Below, piece after piece: positions 8,201 to 19,900 of a stretch of DNA of 64,000 nt; position 1 is the first letter of the stretch; each line of letters starts with the position of its first letter. The stretch lies in the NCBI GenBank assembly GCA_035578155.1, contig JAPWDM010000001.1, positions 8,272,670 to 8,336,669 on the forward strand, read 5' to 3'. The position numbers and the translations under genes are program-made. The DNA is from Brachynemurus nebulosus. Its lineage: Eukaryota > Arthropoda > Insecta > Neuroptera > Myrmeleontidae. Below the pieces are notes generated by a model, which was given only the letters and a program-made list of their open reading frames with translations, ran no database searches and was not told the DNA's origin.

Positions 8201-9384
8201 ATTTTAAAAAAAAGAAAAATATGTGCGTTTTATTTAATTATTACCCTGATTCCCCTATTTTTTTTACAGCAAAAAGTTTCTTTCGTTAACCAATAAGAGT
8301 ATTAACAAAAATCTTATGAAATTTATTATTCTAATTGAAAAGCATATTTCATGATACACCCTGTATACTAAAATATTTATTAAAAATACTAAATATACAC
8401 CAGTTATATATACATGATATTGTATATATGTTAATGATTGATAAAGTATCAAATTCAAAATGTTCTAGCTATAAAAATTTTGATTTTACAGACTTAAAAA
8501 TTTAGTAAAACTCAATGCTGTTATCATTTTTATATTAAGCGACGTGTTTATAGTAATTTAAAACCAAAAATTGAACTTTTATTCTGTTTAAAAATGTTAA
8601 ATACAATACTATTATACCCTAATATAAATATGTATCAGTATTAAAATGATATACATTGATTTTGCTGATTAAACAAATTTTTTGCAATATTTATAAATTA
8701 TTTTATAATTAGATTTAATACTTATTCATAAATGGCTATACAATTCGTTTACTAGCATTCATAAAAATTAAAATTATATACAAATTTTCTTTCTTATTCT
8801 CAATATACAGAGTGTATACATAAAATATTTTTAATATATAGAGTCTATACATATGTACATACTGAATTATTTCAGATAATTTTCGTTTGATATAGAAACA
8901 GTTTTGTGCTACAGTCAAATTCAAAAGTGTTGTGCACCATAAGAAGTAATATTTTTTGTAACTTGTTAAAATTTCAAGAATTTTTGTTAGTTAACTAAAA
9001 AATTGGTCACTGTAGGTTAAATGTTAAAGTATTAAAACTGATATAAATAATTTCTTGCTTGAGGCCTACAATGGGTGATATTTTTTACTAAACAATTTTT
9101 TAACTCATTAATATTCCATGACGTCATCTTTCTTATACCAAAAAAACTCCATATATGAGTCATATGATCATAATTCAGCTAAAATAAACATTTAATTATT
9201 AGTTGTTTGTTTGTTTTAAAACTGATAAAAATTCCTGGAATTTTCCAAGGTTAAATATACCAAAAATCCCCATAAGGTACAGTTAACACTCGATTTCCGG
9301 CAGTACAGTAGCGGTCAGAAATCTGGACCCCGGAGTCTGGTTTTAAAATCTAGCGCTTGGTACAGTGCCCCGCAAAATTTAGCG
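8201..9384. other. Non-coding AT-rich part of the right arm
   Basis: Mirror of 1311-2494. No coding potential beyond short low-complexity ORFs. Confidence 0.5.
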
Positions 9385-9858
9385 GCCACCCCGTGGGTTA
9401 GGGTATTCCCAACATTTTTGACTTGGTAATGTACCTTTCGTTTAAAATGACGCAATTAAGACAAGCGCGTGTTGGGGTTAAGGTTTGCACGTACAGTGCG
9501 CTTCAACAAGTGATCGGATACCTTTTTGGTCAGTGGGGTCCACACTTTTGACACGGTAGTGTACCAAAAATTTAAGTACAGTACGGCGTCAAAAATTTGG
9601 GGTCACCCCCGAGTTAGGGTATTCCCCACATTTTTTGACGTGATAGTTCGTTTAAGATGACGCAATTAAGGCAAGCGCGGGTTGGGGTCAAGGTTTGCAC
9701 GTACAGTACGTTTCAAAAAGTGATAGGATACCTTTTTGGCCAGGGGGGGTCCACACTTTTGACACGGCAGTGTACCAAAAATTTAAGTACAGTACGGCGT
9801 CAAAAGTTTGGGGCCACCCCCGAGTTAGGGTATTCCCCACATTTTGACGCGGTAGTGT
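9385..9858 (-). repeat. Subterminal iterons, right arm
   Basis: Mirror of 837-1310, with two full units and one partial unit of about 212 bp. Confidence 0.7.
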
Positions 9859-9883
9859 ACCCCATCTATCAAATTGTAACCTA

Positions 9884-9934
9884 AAATTCAGTCTGCGCAT
9901 GCGTCGTGTACTTAAATTCAGTCTGCGCATGCGT
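9884..9934 (-). repeat. Duplicated CTGCGCATGCGT motif, right arm
   Basis: Mirror of 761-811; two direct copies of the CGCATGCG-containing 20-mer. Confidence 0.5.
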
Positions 9935-10269
9935 TAGGTTTGCATTCAAAAACTACGTCAGTGCTGGCGGGTAATGGGTTAACACAAAACCAAATTGTTA
10001 TAAGTAAATTGTGATGGCGCATAATGGGTTAACATAAATTAATTTGGTTGCTGGTGATGACTCAGGTCTTTGGAGTTTCAAGGCCAACAGTATGAGCGCG
10101 TGTGGGGTCAAATGTCAACAACAAATTTTAAATACATGTACTTGGTACGTGCCGCGTCAAAGGTTAAGGTTTGCACTAGTACCGTAAAGTTACACGATTT
10201 CAAACATTGGCAAAAGGGTTCAAGTTGGTTAGTTTTACGGTGTCACCGCTCTCTCCTAGCCTATCTACT

Positions 10270-10275
10270 AACTGG
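10270..10275. repeat. 6-bp target site duplication, right copy
   Basis: AACTGG immediately after the CCTATCTACT terminus; partner of 420-425. Confidence 0.88.
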
Positions 10276-10329
10276 AATAAACATAATGCTTTTAAAACAC
10301 ATTTAACAATAGCATTCAATTCCGATGTA

Positions 10330-11200
10330 AAAATGGGAGAAGTGGGGGGAAAAGTGATGCGGACTCCCTACAAGGTACTAGCTGGATACTAACTGAATAC
10401 ACGTACCAAATTTCAGCCCTCTAGGTTTCCTTATGGAGTCTCTAGACGTGTTAGAAAACAAGCAAAAAAATTAAGGAAATATTGGCGTCAAAATCGTGGG
10501 GGTAAGGGTTAAAAGTTGAAACCTCCAAAAAACAGTGTCTGGCTATTAGCTTAACCTGTACACCAAATTTCAGCCCTCTAGGTTTATTTGGGGAGATTTT
10601 GACCCGAACGAAACTGTTAAAAACAAGAAAAATCATGTTCTTTTGGGTATAAAAATGGTGGGGGTAGGGGTTAAAAGTCGAGACCCCCAAAAGGCACCCC
10701 CTTGATACTAACTCAATCCGAATACAAAATTTCAGCCCTCTAGGTTTATTCGGGTGACCTGTGCGAGTGGTACAAACTTCGAAAACGACGAAAATGCATG
10801 AAATTGTAGCTTAAAAATGAGGGGGGTGGGGGTAAAATATTAAAACCTCCAAAAAGCACAACCTAGGTACGAACTTTATCAACACACCAAATTTCAACCC
10901 TCTACGTTAATTCTGGGGGGCTGGGGGCCTGTTAGATCCAGCGAAAATCGTTTTTCCCCCCTCTACTCCCACCATATCATCCTAGGAAACTGAATTTTGG
11001 ATATGTTGTAGATAATTGACCGAAACATTATTTAAAACCGGTTTGGAAAAGTTTTATTGCTTTTCCGCCCCCCACCACCCCCTTAAAGGTCGGGTCCGAA
11101 AAAAAATTTGCCCAAAATTTGACCCCAGTTTGATAGTATTGTTGTGCATCGGAATAAGCCCCACTTACCAAATTTCATCTCTTAACTTCCATAGGGGGGC
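10330..11200 (+). repeat. Diverged ~160-bp tandem repeat
   Basis: The phrase CCAAATTTCAGCCCTCTAGG recurs near 10405, 10561 and 10726, with weaker versions near 10886 and 11168. Spacing is about 160 bp for the first four. Interspersed G-rich runs and AAAGTTGAAACCTCC-type phrases also repeat. It looks like an old satellite-like array ending at a (TA)n tract. Confidence 0.55.
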
Positions 11201-11225
11201 CCTACACATATTAAAAGGTTGCGGG

Positions 11226-11228
<3 letters not shown>

Positions 11229-11294
<66 letters not shown>
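11229..11294. repeat. (TA)n microsatellite
   Basis: Uninterrupted alternating A/T. Confidence 0.95.
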
Positions 11295-11298
<4 letters not shown>

Positions 11299-13440
11299 CA
11301 TCTTTTTTTTTTACATAATCGTGTTCTACGGGTCCGAAAACGGATAGCGCCCCTGGTCTCGCCTCTCGCAGCTCTTATCGTATAGACTCTATAAGTCTAA
11401 TTTTTCGGAGAAAATTCGACTAATTACGTAATCTCATAAGTACCTATTTGGAAATAATTTTCACATTGATTTACTCACATATTATCGAATAAACCTTTTA
11501 ACTAGTGGTTATTATAGGTTAGGTAAAGACACAATTCTTTAATAATTTATAACATTGATGCCAACTTTCTTTGATTTGAAAGCTTTAACTGGCGTAAAGT
11601 TTTACATTTAGACCTAAATATGAACCAGCAAACTAGAGTTACTAAGATAATTCAATTAAAGATATTCTCTTTGCATCTAATATATACATATAACTAAAAG
11701 TTAGTGGCAGTAAAACTATTTCTATTTTCTGAGAAAAATAATATAATGAAAATTTTTTTTCGTTGTTTTCGTAGAAGAATATTTACGGAACATAAATTGG
11801 GAACGTTATAAAATTGATATATGTATGTATTAGTGCCGTGTAGAAAAAACTTTAAATGTATAAAGTACACTTTATCTCGTAAACAACGTAAAGATATTTT
11901 TAAGTAATTGAAATGTCTTCCTACCACAAAAAAATAATACTTCTATTTTCGCCTTACCATTCAGCTTTAAAACAATGTAGGGATTTAATTCTGGGATCAC
12001 TAGCTTCTTACTTTTATTACTCACTGTAATTTTCTTTATCTCGACATTTTGTACAGTGAGATTTAAAAAATTAGTTAACGCTTTACTTTCTAAGTAAAAA
12101 AATAAATTGTTTAGCAGAAAAATGTTAAGTTCTTGTAACTGGATATCTGATCTTATACTAATTTTTCACATAAACTTCGTTTGATTTCTAGATTAGACAG
12201 AATATACTTAGAAACCATTCTGCATTACGTTTTGCTGCATTTTGGAAAAGGAATCACATTCATATACTGCTTGCTTTGCAGTCTAAAATTCACATCATAC
12301 AACGCCTGTTTCACTACTAGATTGCATATTTGATTTCACTGTTGGATTCAAAACTCTCTGTGATGTTGGCTGCACACGATATGTGTTGATCGTCTATGGG
12401 TTTATCGATGATTTGGATGCGGTTTACCAAAACTACCGATTGACACGACAACAGCGACTTTCTGATTGGTTAATGATCAAATATAGCAGAGAAACGAACG
12501 TGGAAAATAGAATAGGTTCTATGTTTTAAATATAGCAAGTATTCTCACAACTGAGACGAGAGTGATGTCATTTTCCATCACTACAGCAAGTAAGCTTACC
12601 GCCACGATTGCCAGCAGAAATTCCAGCGAAAAATTTTGTATTGTATGATTCGGTCCTAACTATCTACTCAAGAAAACTGCCTTTTTATTTACAAAATTGA
12701 CAACTAAACTAACAATCAAACTATTGCAATGGTTTCTTGTACACAATTTTGTTGAATATTATTACCAAAAAAGAAAGGTTTTTTGAACTGAGCCAGTGTA
12801 TGCCTAAGCATCTATTGTGATTTTATAATTATCTAACGGTTTTCTAAGGCTTTATACTGGCATTTTAATTTTTAATGCCGTTATATAATATGTGTAATAT
12901 ATAAAATATATAATTTATTTTTAATTTTAACTTACATTTTTGTGTGGGAAGTATTTCATAACAGAAGTTCACATACCTGAAAATAAGAAAAACAAAAATT
13001 AATATTTGATGACATAATTAAATCTGTTAAAAACTCTATCAACGCCCTACCAGAATGGGCGCCTGGATCACTGCTAACAGTGACTATAAAACTATACAGT
13101 AATTATATTAGTACGATACTTGAACACAAAATGGACAATTAAACTTGGCGGCCACTGTCTGTTCTGAGCGTTCCTACTGGTGGGGCCAGGAATTAACTGC
13201 TCAAATTAATTTAGTTACCTACTAAAAAAAAAAAATATTAAAAGGATACTGTCTATGATAAATGCAAAAATTAAATTTACAGTTCTCGTTATCAATTTTC
13301 TTTTCCTATTTTTAAAACATTCCAACTCCATCTTATTGAAAGTTAGTAGTATCCTTGTTAAGCGTAGAAACTGATTTTAACCCTTTAGCTACCGAAGATT
13401 TCATTGAAAAATCTTTTACGACTTAAAAGTAGAATTATTT
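11295..13440. other. Unassigned AT-rich DNA
   Basis: No coding sequence, RNA gene or clear transposon end seen. Confidence 0.4.
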
Positions 13441-13604
13441 AATATTAATAGATTTGAGCGTTACTTTATGGTGTTTCATATTTGTAAATAATAAACAAAC
13501 ATTTTGCTTTGCAAAATACTACTTTTATTTTTGAAACTGTGACAAGATTGTTTCAAAAATAAAAGTGGTATTTTGCAAAGTAAAATATTTGTTTATTATT
13601 TAGA
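13441..13604 (+). repeat. Hairpin-forming dispersed repeat, copy 1
   Basis: TAAATAATAAACAAA...TTTGTTTATTATTTA arms flank a second inverted pair (GCAAAATAC...GTATTTTGC). The left side, AGATTTGAGCGTTAC, matches the inverted copy at 39501-39605. TTAACCCTTTAGC at 13378 may be the end of a TTAA-type element containing it. Confidence 0.6.
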
Positions 13605-15649
13605 ATTATTTAACATATATTATTTCTGGTATTTTTAATAGTAGTGTAGGTACTAGTTATACATAAACCAAATTCAAATTTGTTAAGGACACATTTGTAA
13701 AACTGGACTTCTAAGTACCATTAGTGGGAAAATGGTTAAAAACAGAGTAAATATAAAGATTGTTAAAAATTAATAAAGTGTAAATTAACCACGTTTCAAG
13801 TAATAAAAACAAATTTTCGACGTTACACTTGGCTGAAGTGGTAAGAAGGAATAATAACAAACAGCTCATCGACTCTCGCTACTATTTGGTATAAAAACAT
13901 ATTATTCCACCATCTGTATGTGGTGGTAGTTGTGTGTGTGTGTGTGTTTCCTCGATATAATTGAAATGATTTAATTCGATTCACATAAAAAAATACTCTG
14001 CATACAGACAGCGTAAATATTTAAAGTTGACTGAAAGTAATCCATCTCTTTAATGTATATTTTTCAAAAATACTGAGTGAGTCAAAACGTATTATTAAAA
14101 AAAAAAGTGAGATCAAAGTGAATTAGTTACTTAATTAAGTCGACTAATTCAGAGATAGTGGTAGACTTTAGATTTGCAGCTTCTTCCGTTGTATGTATGT
14201 AACATATATCAATAGGTTTTTAATTTAAAAAAAATTTTTAAGGGTTCGAGTCAGATTTTGTGCAACTTTAATTAGAGTCAAAATGGATATGTTTAAGAAG
14301 TCCAAATATAGTCGTAATATAAAATGTACCCTCTTTTCAATAAGCAATCTACTTTAGATATGCATATACTTGTAATAGTAATAATAATTTTCAAATAAGT
14401 TACAATTTGGTTAAAATTTTTTAGTCAAAATTAAAGAAATTGTCACGAAATAAGTTATAAAGTATTTTGCCTGCTCAGAAAAAGAAATATTTAAATGTAC
14501 CCTGTTTCAAATACAATTGATCATGAGTCATAGTCAAAAAATTAAATAATTCTTATATTCGAAACAAATCAATCTTCTATTCTTTTTTAAAAACAAACTG
14601 CCAATTTCAAATTTACGTAAACTCAATAATGAAAGAGATAAAGCCAAGAAAACGGAAATTATTTAAATTCATAAGTGGTGAAGTATGGTTAAATTTAAGT
14701 GAAATGGACCATACTTAATTATACTTTACATGATAATAAAGCACACTGAAAACATATTTCTCACACTTTGTTTTGGTCTACAAAAGTTATACATATGAAG
14801 TACTTACAATGTTACCTAAATGATAACATAGTTAGTATTTTGCCTGCTCATAAAAAGAAATATTTAAATACTTAACTATACTTTACATAATAATAAAGCA
14901 CACTGAAAATATATTTTCTCACACTTTCCATAAATGCTTTGTTTTGCTCTACAAAAGTTATAGATACATATAAAGTACTTACAAATTGATAACATAGTTA
15001 CTGATATGACTTTCTTTTGGGGCCAGTTCCTCTATATCTGATTATACCCCTTTTTCAATTTTCTCTGATTATCTCGAAAACTTTAAAAATAAAGTGTTGT
15101 ATCTAATAAAGTATTTCTCTTTCTATCTCCTATAAAGAGCTTTCGATTGATATGGTTAATTTCAGGGTCAGAATTACTAGAGGGGCTCTTCGACAGGTTA
15201 GGAGTGAAAAATATATATATTTTTTTATTATGGTGCACCTCTTGAATTTAGATGAAACCTTGTATGGTATTAAGGTATATTAAGACACAGTTATTGTATT
15301 TTTTTGGAAGTGGTCACTCAGTAGGAATCATATAAAAATAACATTAACATGTTATCATCCTTAATAACGAGGACTTTGGCGTTGAAAAATGTATTTAATA
15401 TTCTCGATAGTATTTGCTTTTATATGGATTTGGAATTACTTTCTTATGTTGAGTAGTTACCGAGAAAATAATTTTTTAAGAAAACAGGCATATTTGGATA
15501 ATTTTTGATTTTATCTCCGTAACTACTCGGGAAATTAGCCGGGAACTCCGGGAAGGTTGTAGATATCAATTACTTATAATTTCACCATATCGTAAGTACA
15601 CTTATTATTATGAATTGCTATTGGCGGCCCCATACAAACCCGGCTATAC
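13605..15649. other. Unassigned AT-rich DNA with a local duplication
   Basis: A segment with TATTTTGCCTGCTCA and AATAAAGCACACTGAAAA occurs around 14462-14760 and again around 14835-14945, so part of it is duplicated. A (GT)n stretch lies at 13931-13948. No gene seen. Confidence 0.4.
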
Positions 15650-16238
15650 TAGAGATGAGCTAAACGGTTATTTTCTAATAACTGTTATTGCAATAACAGT
15701 TACTGAAAAATAACTGTTATTTATAACAGTTATTATAATAACTGGTATGGTATTTGGATATTTTAACATATTGTAAGATATTCGATATGCGTATAAACGG
15801 TTCTGTTAGTAAAATATGCACAGATCTATAATACTGACGGATACTAAATAATCTGCAATATCTGTGCAAATACTTGTCTATACAAGGATTTAGGCTTTAT
15901 ATACACAATTTTAACAATTTTATGGATATAAAATTACAAATACAAATAGATAACTGTACAATAGACAATAGTTAATTTTTAAGGGCCTTTTAAATGTGCT
16001 ACAATAGAAAATGTGTAACTTGCCTGGGGCGTTATTATTTTGAAATTCTCCGTAGATGATTGAAATAAATTACTGTGATCCTTGATTTCGAATATATTAA
16101 TATTGCCCTATGTTATCGATATTTCCAAAGGAGTTATTTAAGTAACCAGTCACTGGGTATTCCAGTTATTGACGATAACTGTTATCTTTCTATACTATAG
16201 TTACAAAATAACAGTTATCGATATATCGATCATCTCTA
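15650..16238. mobile_element. hAT-like non-autonomous element, TAGAGATG ends
   Basis: Begins TAGAGATGAGC and ends with the inverse (GATCATCTCTA). Internal AACAGTTATT phrases are repeated in both orientations. GGCTATAC at 15642-15649 and GGCTACAC at 16241-16248 are probable 8-bp duplications with one change, as expected for hAT elements. No transposase remains. Confidence 0.6.
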
Positions 16239-17776
16239 TAGGCTACACCCTTTCTGTTAAATTGTAAATATTTTTTGGAACATCTTGTACAAAAATATAA
16301 ATGATAGATACTCCCTAATAATATTTAATTTTAAAATGAACTTTTTTCTCGTTCGGTTGCGACAGCTCCAGTGAGTAGGTATCTACACACACAAGTATAG
16401 AGAAGGAAGAGTCTCTAATAGATATCGTCATCAGATTTATTATTGTACGGTGTAATAGTTTCACACAATATCATTTCAGAATGAAATTATACTCCAGCTG
16501 CTGTTGTTATACTCTGGAATCATTTTCGTAGACGGTTGTGCATAACACCCAGCCAAGTGCCTCGGTTTGTATAAGTTATATAATACCTATCGCCACGCCG
16601 GTCGGTGCTGTAGGTATGTTATTTTTTCATTAGTTGGCGGTCATATAATGAAATATTTTCTACCCGTTTAGTTGTAAATTTATATAACTTGTACCTCCAC
16701 AACTTTTTTCCCTGTTGGTATAAATTTTGTTATAATAATATAAAATTTTATCTGCAGTATTTATTTGAAACATAAATATAGATATAACAATAATTTGTTC
16801 TGGTCATTAAATATTTTTACAATATAATTTTCTCATAGGTACCTACTGGACATCAGGTAGTTGAAGAGTGTAGAAGTCTTTTTAACTTCCTCAATAATTG
16901 TAGCCTTTATAGCAAACAACAAACTTCACCCTCAGGATTAAAAATCACACTTTAGTCCCTTGGTATACCTATATTATTTTGAAATAAAGAAATATTTTTT
17001 TGATTAATGGAAAGAAGAGTCAAGCATATATTTCTCTATTTCAAAGAAAACAATTTTTTTAGACAATAATATATTTCTTTAATTCAACGAAGACAAAAAT
17101 GAAGAAATTTTTTATCTTTGAAGGAAGAAACCAACAGATGCAATGATATAATCAGGGCCGGCGAGAGAAATGACGGGCTCCTGGGCAGACAAAAAATTTT
17201 TAAACATTTTTTTCTCCCAACATGCAGTTGACGGCTGAAAAAAAAAGTCTTCTCACTTTGTCCGGGTCCCTAACCAAGGCTACGGGCCCCCATTTTAGAC
17301 CCAAGCTCACGGGCAATTGGTCCACCTGCCCCCCTCTAGCCAGATCAGGATACAATGTAAGAAAATTGATTATTCTTCTGTTTATCCTTAAAGATTGCCT
17401 ATTTTTTTCTTTTTTGGGGGAAAATCGGTAAAACAAGCTATTTTTTTATCTACATAATACTAGAGAAACCTAAAGTTGTGATTGGGTAAATTTTTGTCTC
17501 GCTTATGTCCAGTCCCTCTATTATGTACCTGATAACATTCGCATGTGATTTGAATCAATATTTAAGAAGAGAACACATTGTATTATTGAAAGATTACAAA
17601 TTACGAAAATCATGATACATGAACTTACTATAAACTGAACTAGGGCGGATCGTTAGAATCTTCTAGAATTGGTTACATAACCTTCTTTCAACACCATCTT
17701 ATATATTAAACTCGATAAGTGCCGCGTTTTACCCGCCCAGGTATATGAAAGTATGTATGTGTAAACGACAGTAAAG

Positions 17777-17780
<4 letters not shown>
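16239..17780. other. Unassigned DNA with a possible hAT remnant
   Basis: CAGGGCCGGCGAGAG at about 17154 resembles a hAT 5' end, and the following 200 bp is unusually GC-rich for this window (for example GGTCCACCTGCCCCCCTCTA). No matching second end was found. Otherwise nothing recognisable. Confidence 0.3.

Positions 17781-17853
<73 letters not shown>
17781..17853. repeat. (TA)n microsatellite
   Basis: Alternating A/T. GAGAGTTGCCATTTTTATTACAG just right of it recurs inverted at about 18279-18298 (AATAAAAATGGCAACTCTC), suggesting an old inverted-repeat element spanning 17870-18300. Confidence 0.9.
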
Positions 17854-17855
<2 letters not shown>

Positions 17856-19309
17856 GTGTGAGTCTTTTGAGAGTTGCCATTTTTATTACAGCCAAACGAT
17901 TGATTTAATCGAAAAATTGTTTAAATAAGAGTTGTAGGTATCGACGGGGGTTGCTATCGTTAGGAGCTCTATAGCTCTTATGGTTTTCGAGCTATGATAC
18001 AAACTTATAGATTTTTAAATGAGACCATATATTAATTTTTCGATAAAACTGATCTAATACATTAATTAACAACATAAATGAGCAAAAAAAAATTTTTACC
18101 CCAGTTTAACTTTTGAATTTTTCTTTAATTTATCAATTAGGCGATAAAAATATGCATATGTACTTGAGGCTACTTCAACCGTTCAACCGATAGTGTTCTG
18201 GTTGCTTACATTTCTATTAGGTACCTCCAAGAAAAGAACCTTTTTCAGTACCATTTCTATCATACAGATTTGACTGTAATAAAAATGGCAACTCTCAAAA
18301 AACTCACATGGTATATGAAATAAGTGAAATGTAAGATTTTAATATTCAGAATCAGCTCTTTACTGTTCAATGGATGTAAAATAAAATTTATAATGGAACA
18401 CGAAAATGTCGACTGACAGAAATCACTTGTTACGAATACATACAATAGTCGATATATATGTATACTTATATCAATAAGTACGTATGTGTATGTGAATTCG
18501 TAGCGAAATGTATACACATATATGTCAATCTTTATCTAATATTAAAAGTTGAAAAAATATAATAAAGATTTAACCTTTCCGTAACACATCAAATTTCCAT
18601 TCACTGTTGGGAAATCAAACACTGGGATGAGTTAATTCTTGTCTATCTAATGATGAATCGGGAAATTATCGTGGGGAAGGTAAAAGTGGGACTCAAAGAA
18701 ATTTGAAATTGTTTGTTTTTATTTTAAAATAATAAATTGTTATAAGAAAATTCGCCAAGTACGTCTTACACACGCATTAAGTTAGGACTTCGTAGTCCAT
18801 AGCTATAGATTTTCAAGTGCGAATGGATCACTCGAATACGAGACAGATACGACGAATTTATAAGGATTTCGTAATTATGAAATCCCAAAAATTATAATCA
18901 CACTCTTAATAAATAGCTATTTTGCATTTAGCAAATTAGGTAAATACAAAAAATTTGTGGAAACCTAAATCAATAAATCTTGTCTATTCACAATAGCTTT
19001 GAATGAAGGTGATACGAAAATTAATATTTAATGAAAATCGAATATTCAATTCAATTAAAAATTTGTAATATAGCTTTTTTTTATTATAGAACACACACTT
19101 AGAAAAAAGTCTTTTTTGTCTATTGTCATTTTGAAATTGGGTTTTTGAATAAAAAATAAATATCATTTTTTTTATTTCATTTCAATTCTACATCATAAAT
19201 AATATTGATAATCGATACGAAAAATTTTTTAAAAATTATATATAATAATAAATTAATTAAAACTTGAAAAATTTTAAAAAATATCATTTGGTTAAAAACA
19301 GCACTACAA
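17854..19309. other. Unassigned AT-rich DNA
   Basis: Apart from the inverted pair noted at 17.87/18.29 kb, no gene or element boundary is evident. Confidence 0.35.
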
Positions 19310-19375
19310 AAGATCGCGATGTCTGTGACGTCATAAAGGTAATATGTCAAAAGTGTCAAAATTACCTACTAAAAT

Positions 19376-19498
19376 TTAGTAGGAAAAATTATTGATGGTT
19401 GTTTCATTGATTTCGACGTTCAAAATGTTGAGGGACATTTTTTCCGGATTTATTTTTGTATTGCTATCACAAAGTGGTACTAAACAAGCTCGATATTT
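19376..19498 (-). pseudogene. THAP-domain N-terminal remnant
   Basis: The minus strand reads KYRACLVPLC followed by an NTKINPEK stretch, matching the usual start of a THAP zinc-binding domain (C-x2-4-C near the N-terminus). The sequence then degenerates after about 35 residues; the later Cys/His pair and the AVPTIF box are absent. THAP domains are found on P-element-type and related transposases and on some host proteins. Given the inverted repeats around it, a transposase remnant is the better reading. Confidence 0.4.
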
Positions 19499-19603
19499 AT
19501 TTAGTTTCGATATTTCGACAGTGAAGTTTATAGCAAGCAATAATTTGGATAGAAAGAAGAATTTCAGCGCAACAATAATTTCATAGCAACAATAATAGTA
19601 GGA

Positions 19604-19820
19604 GAGCTGCTGGCCGATTTGCAATAGTCATTTCAACACGCGTTAAATTGAGAGGATAGGATCTTGGATACTACTTACTCTACATAAAAATTCAGTTCTG
19701 GCAAGCCTATTCAACTCAACCCGGCCGAATAGAGTATTCTGTGTAGAGTAAGTATCCAAGATTCTCTCTTCTTAATTTAACGCGTGTTGAAATGACAATC
19801 GCAAATCGGCCAGTAGCTCT
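19604..19820. repeat. Strong hairpin, ~81-bp arms
   Basis: GAGCTGCTGGCCGATTTGC ... GCAAATCGGCCAGTAGCTC. The arms at 19604-19684 and 19740-19820 are about 90% complementary and include ACACGCGTTAAATT; the spacer is about 55 bp. Confidence 0.75.
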
Positions 19821-19900
19821 TGGTCTATAATCTATTTGAAAATAAAAAGACACTAATGTAGCTATGTTTAGGCCATATAACCTTTGTTACGTCACATAAG

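Larger units (their letters stand above)
426..10269. mobile_element. 9.84-kb Maverick/Polinton-like element with giant TIRs
   Basis: The two ends are perfect inverted copies beginning AGTAGATAGGCTAGGAGAGA and are flanked by AACTGG on both sides. Arms of 3,876 bp (426-4301) and 4,003 bp (6267-10269) surround a 1,965-bp unique core with two convergent genes. The outer arm sequences are collinear without length change from the ends to about 3551/7144. AG...CT termini, long TIRs and a 6-bp duplication fit Maverick/Polinton. However, Polinton TIRs are normally a few hundred bases to about 1 kb, and none of the hallmark genes (protein-primed DNA polymerase B, integrase, cysteine protease, packaging ATPase, capsid proteins) is present. 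It is therefore either a non-autonomous derivative moved in trans or a distinct virus-derived lineage. Near-identical arms point to recent insertion or ongoing gene conversion. Confidence 0.82.
6267..10269 (-). repeat. Right terminal inverted repeat arm
   Basis: The inverse of 426-4301. It is 127 bp longer than the left arm, and the excess lies within the 21-bp array (about six extra units). All embedded ORFs and lesions are shared with the left arm. Confidence 0.93.
19310..19900. mobile_element. Inverted-repeat element with a THAP-like fragment
   Basis: GTGACGTCATAAAGGTAATATG near 19323 is inverted as CATATAACCTTTGTTACGTCAC near 19872, outside a strong internal hairpin. A short THAP-like coding remnant lies on the minus strand. 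The superfamily is unassigned and the limits are approximate. Confidence 0.45.

Noticed and set aside
11016..11318. 100-aa ORF ending in a Tyr-Ile repeat (also 17653-17895 and 45324-45557)
   Set aside because: The Tyr-Ile tail is a translation of (TA)n; the rest is repeat DNA.
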